A DNA stretch of 64,000 nucleotides from an uncultured Collinsella sp. (GTDB lineage: Bacteria > Actinomycetota > Coriobacteriia > Coriobacteriales > Coriobacteriaceae): the NCBI GenBank assembly GCA_902470765.1, contig CABRHW010000005.1:1-64000 (forward strand). The letters are read 5' to 3'. The first letter of the stretch is position 1, and the number at the start of each line of letters is the position of its first letter. Under the pieces are notes generated by a model, which worked only from the letters and a program-made list of their open reading frames with translations, did no database searches and was not told the DNA's origin. The position numbers were made by a program, and so were the translations under genes. Positions 26,532 to 35,718 of the stretch are shown in pieces.

Positions 26532-26574
26532 TTGACGGTGTCCAGTCGAGCGGGTATTATCGAACAGGTATTCG
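26532..26574 (+). promoter_or_regulatory. sigma-70 promoter with LexA (SOS) box
   Basis: TTGACG (26532-26537), 17-nt spacer, TATTAT (26555-26560), then CGAAC-AGGT-ATTCG (26561-26574), one mismatch from the Gram-positive LexA consensus CGAAC-N4-GTTCG and placed over the start site. It drives the Y-family polymerase operon. Confidence 0.8.
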
Positions 26575-26603
26575 ATAAGAACATGTGTTTGATGGGAGGA
26601 TGC

Positions 26604-28109
26604 GTGGCGCACGAGCAGCACACCTACATCTGCATCGACCTCAAGACGTTTTATGCCAGCGTCGAGTGCGTGGACCGCGGGCTCGATCCACTCACCACCA
26701 ACCTGGTCGTTGCCGACGAATCACGCGGACGCACGACCATCTGCCTCGCCATCACACAGGCCATGAAGGACCTCGGGATACACAATCGCTGCCGTCTGTT
26801 CGAAATTCCCGATGGCATCGACTACATCACGGCCGTACCGCGCATGCAGCATTACATGGAGGTGTCGGCGAAAATCTACGGTATCTATCTGGAATACGTC
26901 AGCCCCCAGGACGTGCACGTCTACTCCATCGATGAGTGCTTTATCGACGTGACGCCCTATCTGGACCTCTATCACACCGATGCGGAAGGGTTCGCCTGCA
27001 CGCTGCGCGACGAGGTCCTCGCGCGCACCGGCATCACGGCGACGGTCGGCATCGGCCCCAACCTATTCCAGGCCAAGGTAGCGCTCGACATTACCGCCAA
27101 GCACGTACCCAGCCGCATCGGCATACTCGACGACGAGGCCTTTCGCAAGGAGATCTGGCCCCATCGTCCCATCACCGATATCTGGGGCATCGGTCCCGGC
27201 GTGGCAGCCCGCCTCGAGAAATACGGCGTCTACGATCTGATGGGCGTCGCGGCGCTCGACGAAAACCTGCTTTACGACGAGCTCGGCGTCAATGCCGAAT
27301 ATCTCATCGACCATGCCTTCGGGCGCGAGCCGACAACCATCGCCGACATCCAAGCCTATCGCCCGCAAGCAACTTCGACCACCACAGGACAGGTGCTCTC
27401 GAAGGGTTATGCCTACGAACAGGCCTATACCGTCTTGCGCGAGATGGTCGATGCCGCCGTGCTGGATTTGATCGACAAGCACGTGGTGTGCGACAGCATC
27501 TCGCTCTTTGTGGGCTATGCAAGCGAGCGCGCCGACATCCGCAGGCTTGATGCCAGCGGCACTGCACAATATGTGGACGGATGCGGACACCTGCGCTCGA
27601 GTACGTCGAGCATCGAACCCACCGCAACCGCCGGCCCCGAGCTCGCACCCCGTGCGCCCAAGCCCGTCCAGCGCGATGACGAACGGCGTCGTCTGGTACG
27701 TGAGGCGCAGGCAATCGATGGCATCTTCGTGGGAGAGCATGGCGGCAAACCGCGCGGTGGCTATGCCGCACTCTTTGCGCACTCCAACGCCTCGCGCAAG
27801 CTGCCCGAGCGCACCAATTCGTTTAAGAAGATCATGGGATATTTCGATGAGCTCTGGGCACAGACTGTCGATCCCAAACGAACGGTCAAGCGCATCAACC
27901 TGGGATTTGGCAATCTGGTGCCCGAGGAATTTGCCACCATCGATCTATTTAGCGATATCGAGGCGGATGAGCGCGAACGCGACCTAGCGCGCGCCGTCCT
28001 GGCCGTGAAAGGCAAGTACGGCAAGAACGCGCTCGTCAAGGGATTAAGCTTTACCGCTGGCGCCACCGCGCGCGAACGCAACGATCAGGTAGGAGGACAT
28101 CGTGCCTAA
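26604..28109 (+). CDS. Y-family DNA polymerase (UmuC/UvrX-like), SOS-inducible
   Basis: A 501-residue translesion polymerase. The catalytic DLKTFYASVEC lies near the N-terminus, YSIDECFIDVT holds the second acidic pair, and DIWGIGPGVAARLEKYGV is the helix-hairpin-helix. The little-finger region is interrupted around residue 330-400 by a Pro/Arg-rich stretch. The GTG start follows GGGAGG; an ATG seven codons upstream is an alternative. It overlaps a YolD-like gene by 8 bp, as in the uvrX-yolD type operons of Firmicutes. A consensus promoter and LexA box precede it, so expression upon DNA damage is expected. Confidence 0.93.
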   Translation: MAHEQHTYICIDLKTFYASVECVDRGLDPLTTNLVVADESRGRTTICLAITQAMKDLGIHNRCRLFEIPDGIDYITAVPRMQHYMEVSAKIYGIYLEYVSPQDVHVYSIDECFIDVTPYLDLYHTDAEGFACTLRDEVLARTGITATVGIGPNLFQAKVALDITAKHVPSRIGILDDEAFRKEIWPHRPITDIWGIGPGVAARLEKYGVYDLMGVAALDENLLYDELGVNAEYLIDHAFGREPTTIADIQAYRPQATSTTTGQVLSKGYAYEQAYTVLREMVDAAVLDLIDKHVVCDSISLFVGYASERADIRRLDASGTAQYVDGCGHLRSSTSSIEPTATAGPELAPRAPKPVQRDDERRRLVREAQAIDGIFVGEHGGKPRGGYAALFAHSNASRKLPERTNSFKKIMGYFDELWAQTVDPKRTVKRINLGFGNLVPEEFATIDLFSDIEADERERDLARAVLAVKGKYGKNALVKGLSFTAGATARERNDQVGGHRA

Positions 28110-28527
28110 GTCCCAACAACAGCCGATGCGGCCACCGACACCTTTTGAACGCCTAGCGGACCCCGAGGGAAGACGTCGTTCCGCCGACCCAAAGCTCACC
28201 GCCAACGGCACCGTCCGTGCCGGCCGTGCCGCGCAGTTTATGCCCTTTGCCGCCCTCACGGGATACTACGAGCTCGTGCGTAAACAAGAGATCACCGCCG
28301 AGCCAAAATGCGAACTCACAGAAGAAAAAGCCCTCGAGCTTTCGCAAAAGCTCGAGGGCCTCAAACGCGGCGACTTGGTGCGCGTCACCTATTACGATGC
28401 GTACGGCTATCGCACTCGCACGGGCATCCTTGATGAGGTGCTCCCTGCGTTCAAGCTACTCAAACTCAGGGATATCGCCATCGACTTCGACGACATCCAG
28501 GACATCGAGCTACGCGGACGAGCCTAG
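28102..28527 (+). CDS. YolD-like protein
   Basis: A 141-residue protein with the YolD-like pattern RAAQFMPFAALTGYYELVRKQE followed by beta strands GDLVRVTYYDAYGYRTRTGIL and a final LRDIAIDFDDIQDIEL. YolD-like proteins are encoded next to Y-family polymerases in Firmicutes and Actinomycetota and are thought to modulate them. The GTG start overlaps the polymerase stop by 8 bp, and GGAGG precedes it, so translation is coupled. Confidence 0.85.
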   Translation: MPKSQQQPMRPPTPFERLADPEGRRRSADPKLTANGTVRAGRAAQFMPFAALTGYYELVRKQEITAEPKCELTEEKALELSQKLEGLKRGDLVRVTYYDAYGYRTRTGILDEVLPAFKLLKLRDIAIDFDDIQDIELRGRA

Positions 28528-28553
28528 ACAAGGACGCGCATCCAGAGCGACGC

Positions 28554-28937
28554 TTACAGCGTCATGACGTAGTAGCCCGCGTCTTTCACGGCCGTCTCGA
28601 GGACATCACGATCAACCGGCTGCTTTGAGCGCACGCGTGCCGTGTGGTCCGCATACGTCACCGTTGCCCACACGCCATCCAGTGCATTGAGGGCATTGGC
28701 TACGTTCTGAGCGCAGCCGTCACAGCTCATGCCGCCGATGAGCAGCTCATCGCTATAGGGATAGTGCGATGCATCGGTATCCACCACAACAACCTTTTTG
28801 GCCTTCTTGCCGCTCGCACCATCGCTGCAACAACTCTTCCCGTGTGTCGAAGCGGCAATGCGACGCAGTCCAAAAAACATGCCGACGGCAATGACGGCCA
28901 GCACGATGAGATTCGCAGGGTTGAGCAAGTCACTCAT
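28554..28937 (-). CDS. membrane-anchored heavy-metal-associated (HMA) protein
   Basis: A 127-residue protein. Residues 7-25 form one membrane span (ANLIVLAVIAVGMFFGLRR), followed by a short Cys-containing linker (SCCSDGASGKK) and an HMA domain with GGMSCDGCAQNVANAL, the CxxC copper-binding motif. Free chaperones like CopZ lack the anchor, so this one is tethered to the membrane, perhaps to pass copper to a transporter not present in the window. AAGGGG precedes the ATG, and a CsoR-like palindrome lies 29 bp upstream. Confidence 0.82.
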   Translation of the reverse strand: MSDLLNPANLIVLAVIAVGMFFGLRRIAASTHGKSCCSDGASGKKAKKVVVVDTDASHYPYSDELLIGGMSCDGCAQNVANALNALDGVWATVTYADHTARVRSKQPVDRDVLETAVKDAGYYVMTL

Positions 28938-28965
28938 GCGTTCCCCTTTCAAGTAACACTATCTA

Positions 28966-28984
28966 GATACCCCCATGGGGTGTC
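28966..28984 (-). promoter_or_regulatory. CsoR-like copper operator candidate
   Basis: GATACCCC-CAT-GGGGTGTC is an 8+8 inverted repeat with one mismatch, with the GC core and flanking TA of CsoR sites. It lies 29 bp upstream of the HMA gene start. No csoR gene is in the window. Confidence 0.5.
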
Positions 28985-29045
28985 ACCATCTTAACCCAAA
29001 TTCATGTCCGTTCGGTCAATTAGTTTCCCTCTTCAAACTTTTTTG

Positions 29046-29092
29046 TTGACCATGGCTTACTTTCGTGTATAAGTTTTCCTAGGCTAACAACT
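29046..29092 (+). promoter_or_regulatory. promoter with possible DtxR/IdeR-type iron box
   Basis: TTGACC, 16-nt spacer, TATAAG (29068-29073). The start region carries CTAGGCTAAC, 9 of 10 bases of the right half of the IdeR/DtxR consensus; the left half is poor. It precedes the DUF3793-flavodoxin genes. Confidence 0.5.
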
Positions 29093-29112
29093 GAGGACCC
29101 GAAAGGAGCATC

Positions 29113-29817
29113 GTGACTCGAACCATTGACATCCCAACATACCAAACGGCCGTCGTGCGCAACTGCTCCCCTACGCTCGCAGGTATCAAGCCGGCTTCGC
29201 TCTTTACCTATCCCGGCGTTTACGCCAACCAAAACGGAAAACCCGGCGCCGCCCATATCGAAGAGCGACGCTCTCGCCTGCTCGCCGTCATAGCCCAATG
29301 CAACCGCGAGCTCCAGCCACTCGGAATCCATATGAGCGTTTTGGTCTGGCGCCCCTGCGGAGCGCTCATCTATGTGTATCGCCCTGCGGACCTCATGCGA
29401 TACCTCTCCGACCCCCGTGCCACGACGGCGCTAGCCGCCGAAGGTTACGATGTCCACAACCTGCCCGCATCCCTGGTGCATCTCGCCGCGCGCATCACGC
29501 TGGCAAGCAGCAATGCCGCAGAAAGCGCCTATGACGGCAGCGTCTGCGCACTCGCGCGAAATAGGCGCTGCGATACGGGGTGCATATGCGAGTTCCCCCA
29601 CGAAATTGGCTATTTTTTGGGCTATCCCTACGAAGATGTCCATCAGTTTATCGTCCAGCACGGCGAAAACTATAAGGTCCTTGGCGCATGGAAGGTATAC
29701 ACAAACGTTGAGCAGGCGCTCACGACCTTCGATTCCTATCGCGCATGCACGCAATACCTTACCTACATCTATCAACAGGGCTGCACCCTGGGACAACTTG
29801 TCCAGGCAACCCGATAG
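29113..29817 (+). CDS. DUF3793 family protein
   Basis: A 234-residue cytoplasmic protein with the DUF3793 hallmarks, an N-terminal CSPTLAGIKPASLFTY and the C-terminal CEFPHEIGYFLGYPYEDVHQFI. The central part has LVWRPCGALIYVYRP. The function is unknown; the family commonly sits beside flavodoxin and ferrous iron genes in gut anaerobes. The GTG start has an excellent AAAGGAG. The flavodoxin gene follows after 46 bp. The possible iron box upstream fits induction under iron limitation. Confidence 0.85.
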   Translation: MTRTIDIPTYQTAVVRNCSPTLAGIKPASLFTYPGVYANQNGKPGAAHIEERRSRLLAVIAQCNRELQPLGIHMSVLVWRPCGALIYVYRPADLMRYLSDPRATTALAAEGYDVHNLPASLVHLAARITLASSNAAESAYDGSVCALARNRRCDTGCICEFPHEIGYFLGYPYEDVHQFIVQHGENYKVLGAWKVYTNVEQALTTFDSYRACTQYLTYIYQQGCTLGQLVQATR

Positions 29818-29863
29818 AGCATACAAGACGCGGCCGCACGCCGCACAACCGAAAGGAAAACAT

Positions 29864-30283
29864 ATGAGCAAGATCGCCGTCGTCTACTGGAGCGGTACAG
29901 GCAACACCGAGGCCATGGCAAACTTCGTTGCCGAGGGTGCAACCGGTGCCGGCGCCGAGGCAGAGGTCATCTCCTGCGCCGACTTCTCCGCAGACAAGGC
30001 CGCCAACTATGACGCCATTGCCTTCGGCTGCCCCGCCATGGGTTCCGAGGAGCTTGAGTATGACGAGTTCCAGCCTATGTGGGACGAGGTCAAGGAGACC
30101 CTCGGTGACAAGAAGGTCGTCCTCTTTGGCTCTTATTCGTGGGCCGAGGGCGAGTGGATGGACAACTGGAAGGCCGATGCCGACGAGGCGGGCGTCAACG
30201 TCGTCGATTCCGTCATTTGCTACGATGCGCCCGATGATGAGGGCGAGACCGCTTGCAAGGCCCTCGGAGCCGAGCTCGCGTAA
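29864..30283 (+). CDS. flavodoxin
   Basis: A 139-residue FMN-binding electron carrier. VVYWSGTGNTEAMANFVAEG is the phosphate-binding loop, FGCPAMGSEELEYDEF and FGSYSWAEGEWMDNW are the two loops stacking on the isoalloxazine ring. It is of the short-chain type. AAAGGA precedes the ATG. Flavodoxins replace ferredoxins when iron is scarce, in line with the DUF3793 neighbour and the possible iron-regulator box. Confidence 0.95.
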   Translation: MSKIAVVYWSGTGNTEAMANFVAEGATGAGAEAEVISCADFSADKAANYDAIAFGCPAMGSEELEYDEFQPMWDEVKETLGDKKVVLFGSYSWAEGEWMDNWKADADEAGVNVVDSVICYDAPDDEGETACKALGAELA

Positions 30284-30335
30284 CGAACCCAGGGCCTCCA
30301 AAAGAGCCTGCATCAAAGCGCATCCTCATCCCTAC

Positions 30336-30377
30336 AAAAGAGCGGGGGCTGGATTCAAGTCCAGCCCCCGCTCTTTT
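30336..30377. terminator. strong bidirectional terminator
   Basis: An 18-bp perfect stem, AAAAGAGCGGGGGCTGGA with its complement, and a 6-nt loop; A/T tracts lie on both sides. It separates the convergent flavodoxin and ABC transporter genes. Confidence 0.93.
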
Positions 30378-30400
30378 GTAACGGCAGTTACATCAACCGG

Positions 30401-31153
<753 letters not shown>

Positions 31154-31165
31154 GATAGGACCTCC

Positions 31166-32527
31166 TTACAGACCGGCGATGTGATCGGCAGGCGTCGCGA
31201 CAACCTGTCCGGCGCTCTTGGCGGGACGCTTCTTCTTGGTCTCGGTCGTGCCCAAAAGCCTTGCCTCAAGACCGCTCACCAAGCGAGCGAGCGGCAGGGT
31301 GATGACCAGATAGAACAGGGCGGCAACCACGTACGGTGTAATGGAGCCCGTCGTGGCCACGATGGTACGGGCGTTCATGACGATCTCGACCACACCCACG
31401 GCGGCAAGCAGCGACGTATCCTTGTAAAGCAAGATAAACTCGCTGGTCAGCGTAGGCAAAACATTGCGGAACGTCTGCGGAATCATAACGTAGAGCAGCG
31501 TCTGGAAGGCGTTCATGCCCAGAGAGCGAGCAGCCTCGTTTTGGCCCTTGGGGATCGATTGAATACCGGCACGGAAGATCTCGCACAGGTACGCAGACGA
31601 GTTCATGGCCATGACGATGACGCCCAAGACATAGTCGTCCACCTTGACGCCGGCCAACGGCAGACCGAAGAACGCGATATAGATCTGCAGGAACGCCGGC
31701 GTACCGCGAATGATATTCACATAGATGCCGGCAAGGCAACGCAGGATGCGCGACTTGGAGATGCGCATGAGCGACAAGGCAAAGCCAAAGGGGATTGCCA
31801 GCGGAAACGCCACGAGCACGATCGAGAGCGACATGAGGAAGCCCTTAAAGACGATCGGCAGGCTTTGGACCAAAATGACCGGGTTTAAGAACAGGCGCAG
31901 AAACATATTGGAGTTCCACGCCTCGACCCACGGCTGCTCCTTAAGGTCGGCCAGGAAGTTATCGAATGCCGTCACGCCCTTAATCTCGACGGGAGGAATC
32001 TTGGAGATCTTCTTGGTCGACCCGTCAGCGAGCGTATAGGTGCCGCTAAAGGCCTCATCGCCGCCCTCGACGGGGAAGGTCACGCCGTAAACCTCGACGC
32101 GGAAATAGCCGCCGGCAGGCGCCGTCTCACCAAAGTCAATCTTGAGCGTCTGGCCGTCAGCCTTGCACGTAGGTTTCATGGGCGTACGATCCATGAGGTC
32201 CTCGCCCGAGAGCATCGTCAATCGCGTGTCATCGGTACCAAACGTCGTGCCGTCGACAAACGTCAAAGAAAGACCGCTCAGCTCCTCGTCGGCATCGGCC
32301 TGAACTTCCCAGGTAATGCGGGTCTCGGTGCCACCGACCACGTCGCTACCCGAACCGGTATTGGGTCGGGCGGTGATCTTTGCGGTCTCAAGCGCCTGGG
32401 CGGTCGTGGGCACGCAGGCCCCCGCGCACACCAGGGCGAATGCCACAGCCAAAGCGCAGGCTAGCTTTTGGAGCATCGAGGGCAGTGGATAGCTCTGGCC
32501 CATAGCTCCTTGGTTCAATCGAGACAA
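31166..32527 (-). CDS. amino acid ABC permease with N-terminal exported domain
   Basis: A 453-residue permease. Residues 18-45 form a signal-like hydrophobic segment (LACALAVAFALVCAGACVPT), followed by a beta-rich extracytoplasmic domain of about 140 residues (ITWEVQADADEELSGLSLTF to PPVEIKG), then a HisM-type permease with the EAA loop EAARSLGMNAFQTLLYVMIPQ. Most permeases of this group are 220-250 residues and have no such domain; fused binding domains are known, but this one does not look like a periplasmic binding protein. The TTG start follows AGGAG with 5 nt spacing; an in-frame ATG eight codons on is an alternative. Confidence 0.85.
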   Translation of the reverse strand: MSRLNQGAMGQSYPLPSMLQKLACALAVAFALVCAGACVPTTAQALETAKITARPNTGSGSDVVGGTETRITWEVQADADEELSGLSLTFVDGTTFGTDDTRLTMLSGEDLMDRTPMKPTCKADGQTLKIDFGETAPAGGYFRVEVYGVTFPVEGGDEAFSGTYTLADGSTKKISKIPPVEIKGVTAFDNFLADLKEQPWVEAWNSNMFLRLFLNPVILVQSLPIVFKGFLMSLSIVLVAFPLAIPFGFALSLMRISKSRILRCLAGIYVNIIRGTPAFLQIYIAFFGLPLAGVKVDDYVLGVIVMAMNSSAYLCEIFRAGIQSIPKGQNEAARSLGMNAFQTLLYVMIPQTFRNVLPTLTSEFILLYKDTSLLAAVGVVEIVMNARTIVATTGSITPYVVAALFYLVITLPLARLVSGLEARLLGTTETKKKRPAKSAGQVVATPADHIAGL

Positions 32528-32592
32528 GGTGGCTCCTAACGTTTAAGTTGCCGACATAACGGGACGGGATGACGCCCATTCAAGAAGCGCAA

Positions 32593-32622
32593 AGGCCCTT
32601 TCCGCCAAAACGGAAAGGGCCT
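32593..32622 (-). terminator. hairpin between binding-protein and permease genes
   Basis: AGGCCCTTTCCG and CGGAAAGGGCCT, a perfect 12-bp stem with a 6-nt loop and weak T-richness leftward. A leaky terminator or mRNA-stabilising stem would give more binding protein than permease. Confidence 0.7.
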
Positions 32623-32642
32623 ACGCGCAATCAAGCATCTAT

Positions 32643-33503
32643 TTACTTGATGTTGTACTTAGCCATGAGGGCGTCAACGGTACCGTCGTCGGTCAGGTCC
32701 TTGATGGCCTGGTTGATGTCGTCCTTGAGCTTGGTGTTGCCCTGGTTGATGGCGATGGCGTACTCCTCGCCGGTGCTGACCTGCTTGATGGTCTGGCAGG
32801 TGTTGAACTGCTCGGCGGTCAGCTGGCTAGCAACGGAGCGGTTGGTGACTACGGCGTCACCCTTATCGGACTGCAGGGCGCTGAAGCACTCGGTGGCGTC
32901 CTTGTAGGGGACGATCTTGGCCTTGGGGAAGTTCTCCTGGGCAAAGGCCTCGGCGGTCGAACCGGACTGGACGATGATGGTAGCGTCGGCGTTGTTGAGC
33001 TTCTCGCTGTAGTTATCGGCCGTGATGTCGGTGTTATCGACCTTGGTCACGATGGCCTGATCGTCCATGTAGTAGGAATCGGAGAAGGTGACTTCCTTCT
33101 CACGCTCGGGCGTGTCGGTGATAGCCGCGATGGAAACGTCGTACTTGGCGCCCGAAGCGACGCCGGGGACGAGCGTGTCAAAGTCATTGTTGACGTACTC
33201 GACATCCAGGCCCAGCTTGTCGCCGATAGCCTTGATAAGCTCAAGGTCAAAGCCCTGATAATCGCCGTTGTCATCCTTGTACTCAAACGGAGCGTACTCG
33301 GCAGAGGTGCCGACGGTCAGCGTACCGTCCTTGACGAGCGCGTACTCCTTGGAGCCGTCGACCTTCTCGACCTTAGCGTCGTCAGAGCTGCTGGAACCGG
33401 CATCAGAACCAGAGGTGGCGTTGGACGAGCCACAGCCCGTCAGTGCGAGGGCGAGCGCCATGGCGCCCGTGGCGGCAAATGCGCCAAGCTTCTTGAGCTT
33501 CAT
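32643..33503 (-). CDS. amino acid ABC substrate-binding lipoprotein
   Basis: A 286-residue family 3 solute-binding protein. The signal MKLKKLGAFAATGAMALA ends in a lipobox LTGC, followed by a Ser/Asp linker. The mature part has GTLTVGTSAEYAPFEYKDDN, GFDLELIKAIGDKLGL, and SIAAITDTPEREKEVTFSDSY, all typical. GGAAGGAG precedes the ATG, and a longer upstream frame was dropped. A promoter lies upstream. It hands its substrate to the permease/ATPase pair encoded downstream. Confidence 0.93.
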   Translation of the reverse strand: MKLKKLGAFAATGAMALALALTGCGSSNATSGSDAGSSSSDDAKVEKVDGSKEYALVKDGTLTVGTSAEYAPFEYKDDNGDYQGFDLELIKAIGDKLGLDVEYVNNDFDTLVPGVASGAKYDVSIAAITDTPEREKEVTFSDSYYMDDQAIVTKVDNTDITADNYSEKLNNADATIIVQSGSTAEAFAQENFPKAKIVPYKDATECFSALQSDKGDAVVTNRSVASQLTAEQFNTCQTIKQVSTGEEYAIAINQGNTKLKDDINQAIKDLTDDGTVDALMAKYNIK

Positions 33504-33560
33504 AATCAGTCTCCTTCCGGTGACCCCGTTTGATTCAGAGGTCTGCAAAAACTGATGGCT

Positions 33561-33589
33561 ATTATGCACCCGCTTGGGAGAATCTGCAA
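33561..33589 (-). promoter_or_regulatory. promoter of the amino acid ABC operon
   Basis: Leftward TTGCAG (33584-33589), 17-nt spacer, CATAAT (33561-33566), 58 bp before the lipoprotein start. Confidence 0.65.
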
Positions 33590-33650
33590 TTAGAAAACTG
33601 ATTGAAACAAACCCATAACGTGAATGGAACACTCCACTTTGTGACAGTCA

Positions 33651-34517
33651 TTACTGCTGCAACAACCTTAACAGTTTGATTTCAGCCGCATAACCTGCAA
33701 GTTCGTTCGGTGTCTCCAAAATGAACGGCAATGCGCGCAAGCGGCTATTCGATACAATATTCTGCATAACCTGCATACCGCCGCCAAACTCTTCACTACC
33801 CAGATAACCCTTACCGATGCATTCGTGGCGGTCCTTATGGGCGCCGCAAGGGTTCTTCGAATCGTTGATATGTACGGCATGCAAGCGGTCGATACCCACC
33901 ACGCGGTCGAACTCGTCGAGCACACCATCAAGATCGTGGACGATGTCATAACCGGCGTCATTCACATGACAGGTGTCCAGACACACGCCCAGCTTGTCCG
34001 ATAGCTCTGGACGCCTGGCAGCAACACCCTCGATAATGCGCGCCAGCTCTTCAAAGCTGCGGCCCACCTCGGTGCCCTTGCCGGCCATGGTCTCGAGCAG
34101 CGCCGTCGTCTGCTGCCCCTCAAACATTACCTGACACAAGGTGTCGACGATCATCTGAATGCCGGCATCAGTCCCCTGCCCCACATGCGCGCCGGGGTGG
34201 AAGTTGTAGTAGTTGCCGGGCAGTGCTTCCAGACGCTGCAAGTCCTCGGCCATTGCCTCCAAGGCAAACTCGCGCGCCCGCTCTTTGGCAGAACAGGGGT
34301 TGTAGGTATAGGGGGCATGCGCCACGAGTGGGCCAAAATCATTTTGCGCCATAAGGTCACGCAGGGCCGCCACATCATCCATATCAAGGTCTTTCGCCTT
34401 GCCACCGCGCGGATTGCGCGTAAAGAATGCAAAGGTATTGGCGCCAATGGATAGCGCCGTCTCCCCCATTGCCCGATAGCCCCTCGTCGTCGAAAGATGA
34501 CACCCAATCGTCAGCAT
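33651..34517 (-). CDS. nfo: endonuclease IV (AP endonuclease)
   Basis: A 288-residue Nfo family TIM barrel with three family signatures readable: the central NYYNFHPGAHVGQGTDAGI, GVCLDTCHVNDAGYD, and HINDSKNPCGAHKDRHECIGKG with the zinc ligands. It cleaves DNA at abasic sites using three Zn ions. It lies 20 bp downstream of the first TTGCGGTG hairpin repeat and 148 bp from the next gene's stop, so it probably has its own promoter inside or near the repeat. Confidence 0.95.
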   Translation of the reverse strand: MLTIGCHLSTTRGYRAMGETALSIGANTFAFFTRNPRGGKAKDLDMDDVAALRDLMAQNDFGPLVAHAPYTYNPCSAKERAREFALEAMAEDLQRLEALPGNYYNFHPGAHVGQGTDAGIQMIVDTLCQVMFEGQQTTALLETMAGKGTEVGRSFEELARIIEGVAARRPELSDKLGVCLDTCHVNDAGYDIVHDLDGVLDEFDRVVGIDRLHAVHINDSKNPCGAHKDRHECIGKGYLGSEEFGGGMQVMQNIVSNSRLRALPFILETPNELAGYAAEIKLLRLLQQ

Positions 34518-34536
34518 CTCCAGCTCCCCCTCATCA

Positions 34537-34601
34537 GTTGCGGTGAAATACGGTCTATTGGTGCCTTATTTTGGCGCAAACAGACCGTATTCCACCGCAA
34601 C
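34537..34601. repeat. TTGCGGTG hairpin repeat, copy 1
   Basis: GTTGCGGTGAAATACGGTCT pairs with the inverted AGACCGTATTCCACCGCAAC, an interrupted stem of up to 28 bp with a TTATTT loop. It is followed by TTATAAAAGGGGCATCAG, shared with copy 2. The inner block is CGGTCT here. Confidence 0.75.
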
Positions 34602-34683
34602 TTATAAAAGGGGCATCAGAGATGCGGGCCACCAAGTACCACGGTCGCCAGCGTCATGATCCCCTATGCGTCAGCACCAAGTC

Positions 34684-35703
34684 CTAGAGGGCTAGACGGA
34701 TTGCATCGATAATGCGCGCGCAGCGCTGTGTGGCGGCAAGGGGCATGACGGGACTCTCGAGTTTCCCCGCCCGGATGAGCTGGGTCGCATGCTGGATTTC
34801 GCCGTAGAAATCATCAACCTCAAACAGGGCATTTATTTCGAGCATTCGCCCGTCGGAGTACTTCACATGGGCGAGCTCGGGGCGATGGAGGCGCTCGATT
34901 TCCAACGAGCCCCGCTCACAGGCAATCGTTAAGCGGCTTTCATACGCTGCCTTGCCGTCGCACACCATATGAATGGGTATGCCGCCGACGCTCATACGAA
35001 TCTCATCGGCCCAATCCACGCGGCCGCCCGATACGTCACGCCAGCGAACTTCACGAGACGAAACATCACACGCACCCGAAAGCAGATCCTCAAACCACCC
35101 GACCGCATAGCAGCCCATGTCATATAGACAACCACCCTGCAACGGATCGAGCAGATAACTCGAAGGGGGCTCACCATAATCAAGTTTTTGCACGCTTTCG
35201 ATCGAGACGATACGACCGAGCTCGCCCGACGCAAGCAAGCCCTTCACGCGAGCGCGCATCGGGCAAAACCGATTCTTCATCGCCTCCATAAACGGCACAC
35301 CGCGCTCACGGGAAACTGAGGCGATCGCATGGGCCTCTTCTTCATTCAAAACGGCCGGCTTTTCGCACAGTACGGCCTTTCCCGCGCGCAGCGCGCGACA
35401 GACCCAATGCGCATGCATGCCATGCGGAAGAGCCAAGTAAATTGCGTCGACATCGGGGTCGGCAATCAGCGCATCATAAGCCGCATCGCCGCCATCGTCA
35501 GCCGTGGCATAACTGTGCGCGGCATCAATCGAAAACGCCCTGCAAAACTCCTCAACATGCGAAGGAGTGCGACCGGCGGCAGCCACAAGCCGTGCCCCGT
35601 CCACCTCCTTGAGCGACGATGCAAATCGATGCGAAATGCGCCCAGCGCCCAAAACGCCCCAACGAACCTCACGCAAATCATCACATGAATCCCGATGGCC
35701 CAC
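34684..35703 (-). CDS. Gfo/Idh/MocA family oxidoreductase
   Basis: A 339-residue NAD(P)-dependent dehydrogenase: WGVLGAGRISHRF (dinucleotide fold), CEKPAVLNEEEAHA with the catalytic Lys, and GGCLYDMGCYAVGWFEDLL for the C-terminal beta-sheet domain. The family oxidises sugars, inositols or bile pigments; the substrate is not evident. The GTG start follows AAGGGGG; the longer frame runs back into the hairpin repeat and was rejected. Confidence 0.85.
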   Translation of the reverse strand: MGHRDSCDDLREVRWGVLGAGRISHRFASSLKEVDGARLVAAAGRTPSHVEEFCRAFSIDAAHSYATADDGGDAAYDALIADPDVDAIYLALPHGMHAHWVCRALRAGKAVLCEKPAVLNEEEAHAIASVSRERGVPFMEAMKNRFCPMRARVKGLLASGELGRIVSIESVQKLDYGEPPSSYLLDPLQGGCLYDMGCYAVGWFEDLLSGACDVSSREVRWRDVSGGRVDWADEIRMSVGGIPIHMVCDGKAAYESRLTIACERGSLEIERLHRPELAHVKYSDGRMLEINALFEVDDFYGEIQHATQLIRAGKLESPVMPLAATQRCARIIDAIRLAL

Positions 35704-35718
35704 GACAGCCCCCTTCAG

